Translations under genes and position numbers: made by a program
Shown: piece by piece, positions 27,201 through 39,777 of the stretch
Numbering within the stretch: position 1 is the first letter of the stretch
How the letters are laid out: each line of letters starts with the position of its first letter
Assembly (NCBI GenBank): GCA_037178855.1
Contig: JASJZC010000001.1
Span: 8,494,001-8,558,000, forward strand
Reading direction: 5' to 3'
DNA from: Oscheius sp. JU75
Taxonomy: Eukaryota; Nematoda; Chromadorea; Rhabditida; Rhabditidae
DNA: 64,000 nucleotides
Notes under the pieces: generated by a model
The model's database searches: none
What the model saw: only the letters and a program-made list of their open reading frames with translations
What the model was told of the DNA's origin: nothing

Positions 27201-28388
27201 ACCCGTTCGCATCCCATTGGTCCGTGGAAATCGTCTTCGGCTCGGTAGTCACTTCGAGAAATGGATTTGGGCAGGGATTTTTCTCTATTCGTTCGTCTAA
27301 GCATTTCATATTCCCCGATAAAAAAGAGTCAAACTACCTAACTGTCTCCAAAAGTCCAGCCTGGTAGATATTTTCGAGCAGTTGTCCAGCCGGAACTCAA
27401 TGGCCAGTCCGACGTTGATAGGGACTGGATAGACTTTATGCTGGTCTCGTGTAAGACTACAAATCATGTTCTTGAGAAAATGCGTCTCTCACTCTGTAAC
27501 ATAGATCCTTTCCTTATCTGCTCCGGTGTATTTCAAGTAGTAGAGATCCATTTGGAAGCAGAGTTTTTTCGCCACGGACAGTTCTCGGTAGACGACCAGC
27601 GGCAGCCTCGGGTGAGGCGCGATCTCATAGGAACAGGAGATAGTGCAGCTTAAATCGAAATTTAAAGCGGTACTATTTCGCGCCAAATTTCGTTTTTTTT
27701 TTTTAAAGGGATCTTCCTGGCGGAGCTTTTAGCTGTAGGAAGAAGAGATACGCGCGATACTTTCAACTAGAGTTTTTACAAAAGTTTAAAACACGCTATA
27801 TAAAAATGTAGCTAATGGTGACAGAAATCTAACGTGGGACTCATGAGACTGTTTTTAAAGTTTAAAAACGGTCATGTGAACCGCACGTCTTAAAATATAT
27901 TTGAAGCTGGTACAAGGCAAAATCAATACGTGATACACCAATACCCCAAGAATTGCGAATTGACAAAAATTTTTCAGTTTTGGGAATCACAAAGTTTAAT
28001 ACGTTCTGGCCGGGGCCTGTTCCGAACTCTCTAGTTTTCGAATCTGCCCGCCGTGTTCGGCCGTTAGGGTCACGAACGGCGCCCCCTTTAAATAAACGTT
28101 CGAATGCCGCGGGAAAATTTGAATGGCTGGTAGTTGAAACAAGCTCCTGAATTAGTTTTTTAAGCTTGGGATGCTGTCACGATCTCCTGCTTCGTCATAA
28201 ATTGACAGTGTTGTGTTGGGCAACCAAATGCCTACTGACCTCTGATTGAACCACACAGTGCCCATAGAGATGGTGAGCGTTTCTGGCGGGAAGAACAGTC
28301 TCCCACAGTTGCACCCTCCATTCTGGAAGTAGCCCAAGATGAGCTGGGGTAGGAGCAGGACGAGGAGAGCCGACAGTCCCCTGTCCAT
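24214..28388 (-). CDS. secreted CUB-like multi-domain protein
   Basis: A minus-strand gene from MDRGLSALLVLLLPQLILGY (signal peptide, start 28388) to SPST at 24214. The recognised exons translate to cysteine-rich beta-type modules: CNCGRLFFPPETLTISMGTV; EKNPCPNPFLEVTTEPKTIS; VTLRVGTEVMLTSPGFPRMP (the 'SPGFP' strand typical of CUB domains);  DCSCGREDLVAVSEAWREIY with SPQFPEG; and FLLNLYDGYNQTGKSL. Repeats of this pattern indicate about three or four CUB-like domains. No membrane anchor is visible; the tail (GRGFFKDIWDFVSGLFYKEP) is amphipathic. Introns carry dispersed repeats and a tRNA-like piece. The exact role is unknown. Exon borders in 25.3-27.7 kb are only partly resolved. Confidence 0.7.
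24418..24490 (+). repeat. tRNA-like A-box fragment
   Basis: TAGTTCAGTCGGTTAGAGCA is a textbook tRNA D arm / pol III A box. The following bases do not form an anticodon stem, and the T arm is degenerate. A closely similar segment lies at about 46900-46975 (TGGCTCAGTCGGTTAGCTCC, then CGTTTACAATACAAAA), so these belong to one tRNA-derived (SINE-like) family. Confidence 0.5.
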
Positions 28389-29785
28389 AGTTCCAATAAA
28401 CTGAAACAGAATGAGGAGTGTTCCAAACAGAGAGCGCAGAGAGGTGAAAAAAGGACTGGGAGGCTGTATACAGAGAGGAGGGACGTGGAGAGAGGAGATC
28501 GATGTGTCTAGACAGACCCGACCGAGGGGCCCCTCTAATGTTCCTGAAATGAAACGGGTGCCGTCTCATCAATAATGGAGCTATCGCTTCCAGATGCAAA
28601 GAGTCATCGCTCTGCCATGGATTATTCTCCCGAAAAAAACAACTGCGGGGGGAGGACATCGACCAACTTTTTGCCCTTTCCAGCTCATTCCCATTGCAAA
28701 TTGAAGACGGCTGGCCCGGGCTTCGAGCTTTCTCGAGGACAGGGATAGACGAAATCTTTTCAAGACAGTCATGTAAGTTCATGCATGTGAGAACTCTTCT
28801 CTTCCCGTCAGAACATGTCTCCATTATTTAGGCAAAAAGAGATCAGTGCATTGAGAGGCGGTGCCACCACGTGTGAACGGGGTAACGCGGCAAGAAAATT
28901 TGAACACCAGGGGGTTGTCCGACCAGTTTCTTAGAACTTTTAGCTTTTACAGCCTTTTTGAGTCAAGTCACAAAAGTTCACAAAATTGCTTTGTTTGTTA
29001 TATACTGTTTCCAATTAATGCAAACACGACAGCTATTTCTCATTTGTGCGACAATAGTTACTAACTATTCTAGGGCAGAGTTTGGCCCTGGGTCAATTAA
29101 ATGCACTTAGAAAACCGAGAAAATGAGTGGGGTACCGCAAAATGCAAATCAAGCATATTCAGAGAAATTCGTTGCGGGACCCGATTTGAAAAGACATTCT
29201 GTTGTCCCGTAGTGGAACTGTCCTAAAAACAGACCGACATATAACAATGTGAAATTTCTTTCGTGGTAGGTAGCAAAAGAGCGGTGAGGAATTGGACCAA
29301 CTGCAAAGTTTCCAAAAATGTATAAACGTGAATCCCAAAAAACAAACCGAACAAAAAATTGACTGTTAGAGCGGATAACTCACAAATTCCCAGTGAGACC
29401 ACACACAGCGAGCGGACGGAGCACGGTATATATGATGACGTACTATGAATGAACTTGACTACGAGTACAAAATGCTTTTCACAAACCGCGGAAATATAAA
29501 AACAAAATGTTTTCAGAGACCCGCCGGTGCATTCTCCCGATCGGGGTGGTCTAGCTTTGCAAAAGTGACGACAACATGGCTGAGTATCCGATGATAGCAC
29601 TGTTCTCTTGGAGGAGCCTTGTTTATCGGTGAATGTTTCGATACTATGGTTTGGTGTCAGGAGAAAGATTTTACTAGGAAAGGCACAAACTGCTTGAGCA
29701 ATGCTGTATCAAGAGATTAATAAAAAGGTAAGCATCGAAACACGGGATCAATATTATTTGGATGGATTTGGAACTACACGTACTA
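28389..29785. other. intergenic region with dispersed repeat
   Basis: No convincing gene. The segment about 29065-29185 resembles 40925-41040 in the MEK intron; both contain AAATGCAAATCAAGC, and GCGGGACCC follows about 25-40 bases later. The rest shows only unsupported short frames. Confidence 0.4.
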
Positions 29786-31178
29786 CTAAGGGATAAGGTT
29801 GAATCGCTCGCAGGCAGCCAGAAATAACTGTCTATCACTCATCTTCATGTGAATTTCATTTCTCTGCAGACTGCTCAGTCGACTTTTCAGATATCTGGCC
29901 CTGACCTTCATCAATTCCTGAAAAGAGCAGAATCTATTTCTAATAGCCATGATTACCTCGTAAGAAGCAGTCGCCATGATCTCCTCGAACGGAGTATCAA
30001 CCAATCGAAATCCAGCCTAGATTCTTTGTGGAAAAAATTAAAAAAACAAATACCCTCAGAATATCTGTCTTCTTAGGGTTGGAGACTCTCTTTGCCGCCT
30101 TCTTCTGAAAAGAGTACCGTAATCAGTTGAACGGCGCAACGCGCGGTTGCCTTATGACGCAACTTTTCGGGCCCAAATGGCCATCTTCCAGTTCAGAAAG
30201 ATGTCAAAGAATTATAAGACATCAAATTATATTACCATCATGGGTTGGGGAAACTACCGTATACCGGAAAGTCGAAATTTTATTTCCTTTCGATACTACA
30301 CTGGAAACAAGAAGTTCTGAATTCTGCGTCTAGCTTTAATTTTTCGCTTTTGCATTAACTATCGTCTTTCAATCTCAGATTGTTCGAGCAGTAACCAGCG
30401 GACAGCTGGTGTCAGTCGAAAACTTATTGTAGCCAGGTTTACAACTGTCTCCCTTGAGACTGGCATAGCTTGGGTCGAAAGTTATCGCATGTCTCTGCAA
30501 GTTGTCAGATTTACAGCCCGCAAAATATTTTATCAGGATTTAGACTCACCGATTTCCTAACCGGTTTGAGAAGAACTTCTACACTGAATGGGAGTAGTTT
30601 CTGAAACAAGTCAAATTCAAAGAGTAGACCGGAACGGCTTACCTTTTTTTTGAGAGTCTTGAAAGTGTTCGGGGTATCCGTGAGCCTAGAGCTGGCACAG
30701 ATCAGATTCTCATCCGCCAGAACAGGAATTTTTACGGTTTTGGTGACTGTGATGACTCTGGTACGGGCATAGACGCTCCTTACATTGCGGCGAGGACGGG
30801 AAAGAAGATATTGGGCAGGAAGAGGCTCCTCAGGAGAGTCCGACAGCAGCTTACTAACCGCGTTGATCCCATCTTGACTCATGTCACGTGACTCGAGATC
30901 ATCCAGCTTTGCAGGAATCGCCAGTCGAATCTTAGGACAAGACAGTCGCGTGTTGGCCTGAATCAAAGCGAGTAAAAACGGAACGCTCTCTGAATCACCT
31001 GACCCGCCATGGGAGTCTCGGCGAGTGAAAAGATGTTCTGAACAAAGATGGGAATCGGAAAAGAAAGTAAGAATCTTACCAAATACTCTTGCTCTTTTTC
31101 CAGATGAGATAGCTCTCTTGTAATTTTCAGTGACTCCAATCTGACTGGCTGGAGGTCATAGTAAATTGGAAATGGCAT
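29786..31178 (-). CDS. conserved-looking protein of unknown function
   Basis: A minus-strand model starting MPFPIYYDLQPVRLESLKIT (31178) and ending KMSDRQLFLAACERFNLIP (29786). Short introns (about 39-41 nt) with clean GT-AG ends join in phase exons containing NIFSLAETPMAGQ, NTRLSCPKIRLAIPAKLDDL, SRPRRNVRSVYARTRV and KKAAKRVSNPKKTDILR. The last two exons give GFRLVDTPFEEIMATASYEE, followed by a basic helix LMKVRARYLKSRLSS. It is basic, probably soluble, and has a coiled-coil-like N-terminus. I do not recognise a family. The middle exons between 30.0 and 30.5 kb are uncertain. Confidence 0.5.
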
Positions 31179-31654
31179 GGTTTGAAGAAGAGGCTCTTAA
31201 CTGAAAGATAGTCAAAGGACATTACAGCAGGTGCAAGAGGCAAAAAACTGACCAGGCTATATGTTAGTCAGTTGCAAAAGCCTTGGTAAACAGCTTGAAA
31301 TTGTCCAGGACAAAAAAAGGGGTGGGACAGTCGGTATCCCACGAGGTTTCGTATGATGGACACATGCGCAAAGAGAAGAATTCCATGGCTACTTACTCAG
31401 TTTTACTATCTGCCTGAGATCAAATATGGTTAAGACCTATAGAACTCTCCTATCGGGCTTGAAAAGCGCCTGATTCGTGGTCCAGGTGAGCGCATTTTCT
31501 TTATCCTTTTCGTGTTGGTGTTTTTTATTAAATCAGTTAATGATTCGGCATGCAATAAACATTTGGTAATTTGTAGGTAAAAGGTAGATAATAGGATAAA
31601 AATGGCGGTGTATGAGCTCTGACATCCCTTCCCATATAGTACTTTGTTAGGAAT

Positions 31655-31970
31655 AGTTTTCAGTACAAAGAGGGCAGAAATAAGTTGTTGCTGTGAAAAA
31701 AATCTTCTTGCAATCAGTCGAACAGAGAGCATTGAAGAAAAGGCGAGCGTTGCTTTGCCTGAAGTTGAACTCGTTTTAGGATGCATTCATAAATTTTACC
31801 ATTTTTCGAGACATCTTTTGAGTGAAAGAAAAGATCATGAAGACTCCGCTATCGTGAATTTCAGACTACCAGTCGGGAATGTTGAGCCCTTTGAAACGAG
31901 GCACAATTGGACCTATGTCGTCAACCGTTTTTTGGAATCTCAACTTTCAGCGTGTAAGGTCGTCTTGTGA
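31655..31970 (+). other. candidate exon, no known family
   Basis: An open frame after a TTTTCAG acceptor encodes about 100 residues with protein-like composition (EIEEKASVALPEVELVLGCI-like helix, then FRLPVGNVEPFETRHNWTYV). I could not find a start or a consistent downstream exon. It may be a real but incomplete gene or a relic. Confidence 0.25.
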
Positions 31971-32445
31971 AAGATACAGCTGCAGAGATTCCTTGTTAAA
32001 AACGGTTCATATTAATGGGTCTAAAGTCTTACGAACAGGAACTTGGGATATGGAAAAGTTGTAGCAGGGAGAGGAGGAGCCGTGGCGATGGTTTCTCCAA
32101 CAATCCGAAAACCATATGCAGGAGGAGGAGAGCTTGGTCGTTGAACAGGATTCAAAAAGGAACCGAGAACAACATGTGCTCCTTGTGCCACCAATTGAAC
32201 TTTAAAGGGACAGTTCTTTTATGGGTCAGCACAAACACATAACAGGCAAACTGTGCGCTTTTTTAAATTTATTTTGCGGCAGGAAGTTAGAAATTTTTGA
32301 ATTCAAGATTTTTTTTCTTGCATTTTTTGATGGTTTACACTCATTTTTTCGGTCTCTAAGGGTCTGTCAGCAACAAAGATCAGTCTAGTGCAATATGTTT
32401 AAGGTATGTTTAAAAAGAAACTTCGAAAATCTCCGTTGTTGAATA

Positions 32446-32530
32446 GTGTCGACTAGTTGGTTAACATGCTTTAATTAGATAGGAACAAAAGGTATCGTGG
32501 CACTGTACGAGCGTCTGACTGGATCTCTTT
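32446..32530. repeat. copy of the CX-gene 3' end
   Basis: This stretch resembles 35706-35795. Both have GTCGAC..TTGGTTAACATG, then GATAGGAACAAA, GGCACTGTA and CGTCTGAC.GGATCTC. The right member holds the last codons and 3' flank of the CX-module gene at 35750-36862. The left member flanks the stop codon of the RRM gene. It is a short segmental copy. Confidence 0.75.
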
Positions 32531-32537
32531 TGAAATC

Positions 32538-35095
32538 CTAATAGTCGAGAGCTGTACATTCCAGCATCGGCGACTCGTTGATAGCCTAAAATAATGAGTT
32601 CCGATGATTGCAAAACTTACATCTTTTCGATCAATTTTTGAATGAAAGTATATCAACAGGAAGCGTTCTCTAGATTCGCGACGACCGTGTGACCATTTGG
32701 GAAAATTCAGCATCTTAAAATGATCCAACACTTCGTCATCGTCCATGGTGTCAGGGATTTCGACTCTCAAAGGGTAAGACCCTCTTTCGAGTGTCGTGGC
32801 CGCAGAGGATACAGGCTGGAGTCGCTTATTACAAAGAAGTAAACTAAGTTTACAGATGAACGCTGTTCAAGTTCTGAAGCTGGCAAAACCGGGAGATGGG
32901 CGTCTTCCACCGGCGGAGCTGTATAATCTGGAGGAGGACGCTGAACAGCTACGACAGACGAGTAACGAGGTGGAGCTTCTAGAGGAGGTGCCGAGGGCGT
33001 CTATAAAACTGTTTCGTTGAAAACATTTATTGCACAGTTTTACCTGCAATGTACGCTCCGTATCTAGATTTATTTGAGTAAAGTCCTGCTCCAATGGCCT
33101 TGGCGATGCTAGAACTACTGTCTGGTCTGAGGATCCAAGCACTTGCTGCCGGATCTCCGAGTTTTCTGTACGCACACTGTTTAAAGACGAGCAGCTTCCA
33201 CTATTATGAAGCGCAAAGTCAAAGTTAGGCCCATTATTAAAGTTGTGCGTCCGCTCCTTTATATCTATAAAGACAGAGAAGTGAAATTTTTCACCCAAAA
33301 TCTTACGGGGAACCACAATTTTTGCTGGGCGAGAGTGACCCAGATAGAGCGATTCGGAAAATTGTAGTGCCTTAATATTTCCTCATTGAGCATCCATATA
33401 TGACTCACTCGATCGCGAAGCTCTGGACTTGCGAAATTCATCCATATCGTGCCGTCTCGTCCCCTTTTACCTCGCACTGACCCAATCTTATCATTTGGAC
33501 ACAGTTTGGTTTCGATATCACTGAGAGGCACTCCTGGACCAACATTTTCGACAATGACACTGTAACCAGTTCTTTTTTTCTGAACATTACTAATGCAGAG
33601 AATAAATACGCTCTGACCGGATCGTATTCTTCATATCTACAAAGAATTATTGGAGCCGGCCACTTGTGAACGTTCCAGCCATCAAAGCTTTCGGCCTCAA
33701 ATAGTTATTAGGGAAAAGATTGGCACATACCATGCTAGCGCCCTTAGATGTGCCAAATACGATACTGCCTGTCTTCAAAAAATTATCTTCGTCTCTGATA
33801 TACACGTAACCAATGGGACCGAATAGTTTAAACAGGGCTCGTAGGTCATCTTGCGTTGTTCCCGGCCGCATATTTCCAATATACATTTTACAGCGCTGTG
33901 AAAGAAGGGGACTGTTTCGAGCATCGGGGAAGTCAACAACAGTCCTAGTACAATTCGGAAAGCAATTGAATCCGTCCTTCATAAACTGAATTGGCATGGT
34001 AATTTATTTTTAAAATGGCAACCGACCTTCTGCCTAGCATCCTCAGACTTGAATTCAATATGAACAGTTAGTTCGGCATTACTCTTCACTTGGTATCTTA
34101 AAGTATCTTCGTAAAAGTCGGTCTTATGGCTAAGTCGAAGATCTTCTATTATTTTTTCTTTTGGGATCAAATCTTCAAGGTCAGCACGAACACGGTACTG
34201 GTGATTCATTGTGCATCTGATACGGATAGTATAGCCATCCATCGAGGCCTCATCGAATTTTTGAAGAGCCTGAAGAAGCATCAGTGAAATGAATATATCA
34301 TCTTAAATATTATTAAAAAAAAAAGCGACCCGCGAGACCCAAAAGAAGGGAGATTTGGACTCTACAAATATCGGACAATAGAAGACGGTGCAAAAACAGG
34401 GCAGTAGAATTCTGAAGGCAAAACGGGAAAGCTTAAACCGCGTCTGATTTCATCATTGCGCGAAAGAGTAGTGCGTGTTACGTCCTCTGAAAACACAAAC
34501 AATAAGTCGAATTGTGCGATAACCAGTAGCGGTAATATGTCAAATAGAATATTTAGTAAGCAATGATCAATAAATATTCAAGAATATTTATTGATCATTG
34601 CTTACTAGTAGCAAAAAAATGCTTTACAATTATTTTTCATACTGTAGGAGCGCTTTTTCGTGCTGACGCGCAAATTTCCTATTACGCGCGGACTTTCTTA
34701 TGAGTTACATGAGCTCAGTTGCACGTTTTTACATATCTGAACGCTCAAAACACTATTTTAACATATTCTGCAACCAACCTGGGTTACGAATATCGGGAGA
34801 GATTAACGTTTTTGAAAAATAATTTATATTTAAAATTTTTATTTTTTAACCCCAAACTTCTTTTTAGGCTATTCTAGGCGGTTAAAACTATGAGACGAAG
34901 TTTGGGAGCAAATGTACCTTTTCTGCTGATTCGGTACTCTCGAACGTTATTCCTCCATATGCTCTTGGCTTGCCATTGAAGTCATTGTAATATTTGACAT
35001 ACGACGATAATATTTTCCCACAGAGGGAAAAATACAGCTCTAGTGACTTATCATCCACTGAAGGCGGCAAATTTCCAACAAAGATTGCATTCACT
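32538..35095 (-). CDS. multi-RRM RNA-binding protein with proline-rich linker
   Basis: Minus strand. Supported exons: 35095-34918 (AIFVGNLPPSVDDKSLELYF, RRM with RNP2 IFVGNL), 34269-34027 (MDGYTIRIRCTMNHQ), and 33985 onward (KMYIGNMRPGTTQDDLRALF, with RNP1-like TGSIVFGT). Next come GYSVIVENVGPGVPLSD with DGTIWMNFAS, then a low-complexity linker with two PPxY motifs (APPRYS and PPPDYTAPP). A final RRM-like module (YPLRVEIPDTMDDDEVLDHF, FLLIYFHS) ends at ALDY, stop 32538. Intron phases agree throughout the 3' half. So there are about four or five RRMs. The first exon(s) upstream of 35095 are not resolved; the exon begins with a split codon. The role is presumably RNA processing. I cannot name an orthologue. 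Confidence 0.72.
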
Positions 35096-35749
35096 AAAGA
35101 GTTGTTATAATAGATTAATCAAGTGAACTCACTTCTTTTCTATTCTTCCGGCAGAGCTCTGGTGAAGAGGGAGAAGTGGAGCTCGGTGATTGACATGCTC
35201 TTTTTAAGCGATCCTGTTATCAGTGTCTGGTTCAAAAAAAAGTCTCACCGGGACTTTTTGAAATATTTTATAGGCAGAAGCGTCATCTACTTCCATTTGC
35301 TCTTACACTAAGAAACATGCATTTAATACAAAGGAAGCAAGCTTTAATTTCTTTTAAAAACTCACCGTTCTGTCGAACATTTGTTACTATTACTTCTTTA
35401 GGGCCCCATTTTTTTCTGTAACATTTTTCGAAATCGACTCTGAATCTTCTAAAGACTGATTAGGCACTCACAGTGAGAAAATTCCCGTAAAGGAAGGGGA
35501 AGACATAAGCTGTGGCAAAGTATTTGCTACGTAGCGGCACTAAATCGGGGGAAACTCTTGCTTCTGAGTGAATCATTCTGGCGGTGTCACAAGTGGAATG
35601 TAATTGCTGTAGATAGTGCCTGAAGATCATTTAGAGCCGATTCCGGAAGAAACAAATTTGGGGGGAGGCTAAAGGTGTAATAGTACCGAACATTCTGTTC
35701 AACTGTGTCGACAACTTGGTTAACATGTTTATTGTTGGATAGGAACAAA

Positions 35750-36862
35750 TCAAATCTTGGCACTGTATGGACGTCTGACAGGATCTCTATTGGGAATGGG
35801 AGTCTTCGGAAGAGGGGCCATTCCATCCACCGGTCCACCTCCACGACTCTCAACCTCGTAGTCTTGTCTGCGCCGCTGTTCATTTCTCTTGGCACATTGC
35901 TTCCTCATTCGACTGTAGCTAGTACAGAAGATGGTCAGAGAGATGATGATCACGATAATGATAATAGCCGTAATCCTAAATACATTACATACATTGACCA
36001 ATTTACAGAATCCTAACAGTGTTGATCGCTCTTCTCTGCATTCCATATTGACCATGTCGCAATGTCCTTTGGGACATTCCCAGACGACCGTCTCTGGACG
36101 AGTTGTGTTGTCTGTGGAGTTGTCGAAATCGAGCTGAAAGCTAGTTTGAAAGGGAAAGTTAAAAAAAAAAAACAAGACGAAATTTGTAGGCAGATTTTTG
36201 GATAAGAAAGGAACTGCCGGCTGCTTGTAGAATTGTGGCGGGACCCAGAACGAACTTTTTTTTTGACACGGGCTCGAACTCGGTCAGTTTTCGAACAAAT
36301 ATTTCCTTTACTTTTCCGACCTAGTTGTCTTGTCGCTATTTAGCATGTTTGTGTTAGACTGAGAGCTACCTACGTCGCTGAAGAAAGGTTCGTCCGTAAT
36401 ATTCATAGTACAGGCAACCATTCCTTTGCTCTGGGATGGAATATAACTGTGTCCCCAATAGTACGTATTGTGATTCACGCTGAATTGTTTTCTGAATTAC
36501 TAAATCTGTACTCTCTCACATGATCGGAGCGTGTGACGACAGCATTGCATGAGTTCCGACACCGGCAGCAAAGCCGACAGCTCCTCCCACAGCTGCGCCT
36601 TTTACCGCGGAGGAAAATGACGATCGTCCGGAGGAAGGAGCGGAAAAGGACGAGTGGGACGATCCAGAAGTTCCAGAAGAGCTGTGAGAACTGCTGGAGC
36701 CAACGGAGGCTCGAGCTCCACTGAAGCCACTGAAAAACGCTGGTCTTGATTAGAATATAAGATGCCCTACCGTCCGCCACCTCCTCCACGTCCTCCCCCT
36801 CCTTTAGCTATACACAAGCCTACAGAGACTAATAGCAGAGCAAGACTCTTTGAAATGTGCAT
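35750..36862 (-). CDS. CX-module type I membrane protein
   Basis: Start 36862 (MHISKSLALLLVSVGLCIAK, signal peptide) follows an acceptor-like TTTCCAGGGT. Exons (36862-36771, 36729-36520, 36491-36374, then about 36134-35750) join in phase. After the signal come a glycine run, a serine-rich stretch, and the CX module: NTYYWGHSYI, GMVACTMNI, VVWECPKGHCDMVNMECREE. The YYWG start and paired cysteines are characteristic of this nematode domain. A single helix (ITAIIIIVIIISLTIFCTSY) and a basic proline-containing cytoplasmic tail follow. A 42-base in-frame intron (donor after STL) may be spliced or retained. The function of the family is unknown. A related gene lies about 1 kb away. Confidence 0.78.
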
Positions 36863-37600
36863 ACCCTGGAAACTGGATTGGTCTCTTAGAACGACAGGAT
36901 AACAGGTTACTGCTTTTGAGAAGAAAAGGAAGAAAGTTGAGCGGCGAGCCAAATTAAAGCGTACTAGGAACTATGTGTTTCATTAGAATTTCAGAATTTA
37001 ATCAGGAGTACGGTAAGAACGACGAATGACTTCCAGATTCCTCGGCTCAGTGATCTGCAGAAGGCAAATATGCAAGAGTTCACATTCTATAGTAGTATAT
37101 AGAGTTACTGTAACAATATTTTAACTGTTAATAAATAATCGGATGTGGATTATCGTAGTTATAAGTAGTGTGTCATGGTAGCTATCGTATGTACCACCTT
37201 AATTTAAGGTTACAGTACCCCGTAAACTGTCAGGAGTTGGTGCACAATGTCAAGCTGTACGTACTTTGAAAGCTTCGCGCTGCCGGAAACACTGGATACA
37301 TTTTCAAGTCAAAAGTGTTTATAAGACAGAAACATTGAATGTCTACGACACAATCTATCAAGAAAGTTAAGAGGAGAGAAATCACTCGTGGAGGCCGATG
37401 CGGTCTCCCGAGCAACAGGCGAGCCCAGATAATCACGCCCTCTCTGTCAATGAGGAACTTAATCAGACTGTCGGCTGTTCCTCTTCTGCTTTTCCATGAT
37501 AGATGTCACAGGATGAGTCATCAATGGCTGCCATCTCGAAATACGAAGCTGGAACGAAGTTTCTTCTTCGCCACTTCCGTGACAGTTTAGGCTAAAAATA

Positions 37601-38499
37601 CTATTTGGCCTTGGAGGAACTAACCCAAATGTCGCAGAGCTTGAAAATAGCGGCCCAGACAAGCATTATCAAGGGAACAGCTATGAAGAAGATATACCTA
37701 AAAAGAATTCATCTCACGTTTCTCGAATAGGCACTCACTTGGACTCGTCCCCCGAACAGCCGAGACTCACATGATCACAGCGATCGTCATCACAGTACCA
37801 AGTAACTTCGACCGGAATCGAACTCACGTTAATGAACTTGAACTGTCCCTTAAACTTGTCTGATGCCTGTTTTAAAACGTGAACGATACGATCGCAAGTC
37901 CCAATTTTGTTCTTCTGATTCAAGTAAATGCGCGTCGTAGCACTCAAGAACTGGGATTTCTATGTGATAGGACATAATTTGCTTCTCGCGGATTATAGCA
38001 ACTGACGCAAATAGCCGTTGGAATAGGATATCCCTCTGCAGATTATTCTATTATGGAAGCCCTACCTGAGCAAAAAGCGGGTCATCTGCTACACTGTAAG
38101 AGCACCAAGGCGATCCGGGTGGAGAGGGTGATGTTCTCCAAGAAAAGTTCCTGGCGTTGTGTACAACAGTCTGCTGAGAGTCCAGCTTGACGACCCCTAA
38201 AGAACTTACTGTATTCGGTTGAAACAGCCAAAGAAAATGGCAGTTTATACAATTCTGTTCGTTACAAACAGAGACAACCGACTTTGAAATTATAATCGTG
38301 CATGGACAGAGTGCACTATACCGTCATCAGTAGGACTGTTGTTTTCCTTTAAATACGAGAGAAAGGAAGCAATGCCCGGAGAGAATGGGGCTGGCAGACT
38401 GAAAAAAAACCATTTGGAAAAGTCTAGAAGCACAGGAAACTTGTCAGTGAGACCCGCGACTGCCTGGAAAATGAGAAGAAGCGCTGCCGGTGGGCTCAT
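37601..38499 (-). CDS. second CX-like small membrane protein
   Basis: The C-terminal half is well supported. A segment with SPPGSPWCSYSVADDPLFAQ is followed by LSATTRIYLNQKNKIGTCDR, then VTWYCDDDRCDHVSLGCSGD, which aligns with VVWECPKGHCDMVNMECREE of the neighbour at 35750-36862. A helix (IFFIAVPLIMLVWAAIF) and a short tail ending SSSKAK complete it, stop 37601. Splice phases agree (for example GAC GAG TCC AA|G TAT). The first exon with a hydrophobic start (MSPPAALLLIFQAVAG at 38499) is tentative. It is a diverged tandem relative of the CX gene. Confidence 0.62.
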
Positions 38500-39777
38500 C
38501 TCAAGAAGACGTCGTCCGGGCAACAGAGGGACGAATTATCCGGAGCAGCTTTTTAGCACACTAATCCGCGATGTTTTCTGGTTGGAGCCATGTGTTCAGA
38601 GGGCTTGTTTCTCACAGAAGGGAAAAGGGCAGTGAGAGTGAGAGATGCCCATTTGCATCTCATTTATACCCCGTCTCCTTCAGAGACCATCCGTGTGAGA
38701 AAAAACTCACGTATGCTCGAAGAACATGGTCGGGAGACGACTGGTGGCTAATGACTCTTCAATAAAAGTTCTTTCTAGTCCATCGGAGAGATCTCAGTGT
38801 GTACTGGCGATTAACGATGAAAATTGGCGGCGGGAAAACTGACACAACAGCACGTCACAAGTCTTCGAAGACTACAACTAGCGGCACGAGCTAATCTATT
38901 TTTGTTGAAAGTCGAAAAGCCAAACGTAGAAATGTTTTGGAAATCACAAGAGCTCTGATTATATTTGTCTCAGTTATGGCCACAGCCGGTAAGAGGACTG
39001 AAAACGCTCCAGGATCCGAAGAAACGAACAGGGAACCGGGAAGATTGAATATGACACCATCTTTCGAAGGCTGTCAGTCAGCCGATTTATGAACTGGCTG
39101 TCATATTGCTGTCTCTCCTCCAAAAAAAACGCTATAGGTATTGCGGCCCATTGTGAAATCACGATTGTAAAGTAAAAAACTTTTAGACCTGATGAAGAAT
39201 AAAGAGAGCGACATCTTTGCAAGACGAACAGAGGCAGAATAACTTGGAAAGGCTTGAGAAGTTTTGACAAAACGTTTTGACAAATTAAAACTGGATTTTT
39301 TAAAATGTATTACTTTTTAAATTGCCGCAATTTTAAAAGTTTGGAAGTGACTTGTCTGAAACTTCTTTATCCTAAAAATTCGCTGTTTATCTTACCAAAT
39401 TCCAGCCCTCTTTACACTTTTTTTCCAGCCCCACTCCAGCGAAAATACTCCCGTTGTAGGAAAAAGTCATCGCGCCCTGCATTTAGCGAAAAGCATGGGC
39501 GATTCTGCCAGCGAAACGCCCACATTCCTTTTCTTTCTTTCTGACTGTTTAGCTCTCTAATTTTAGTTTTTATCTCGCTCATTTGCCCGTTTTCATAGGC
39601 AAATAGACGAAAAATCATGACTGGTTTTATAGAATTATGTTCGGTAATTACTGATTTACAGTAGTTCTTCGATGCTCAGATCTGCTAACTGGAAATAAGG
39701 TTTCTGAGCGTTCCGATATGTTTTTCTTTTTCATATTGTTTATATTTCCGAGACAACTCATTATTGTAGAGAATAAT
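38500..39777. other. intergenic spacer, no gene seen
   Basis: Only unsupported short frames. T-rich DNA near 39400-39560 and 39718-39750 precedes the MEK start. Confidence 0.35.

Noticed and set aside
29786-31178. Assignment as borealin
   Set aside because: Only a weak resemblance of one segment; the expected N-terminal helix pattern is missing.
34555-34610. Hairpin of TATTGATCATTGCTTACTA near 34557-34608 as a terminator or miRNA
   Set aside because: A short palindromic AT-rich repeat in an intron; no evidence of a mature small RNA, and not a bacterial terminator.
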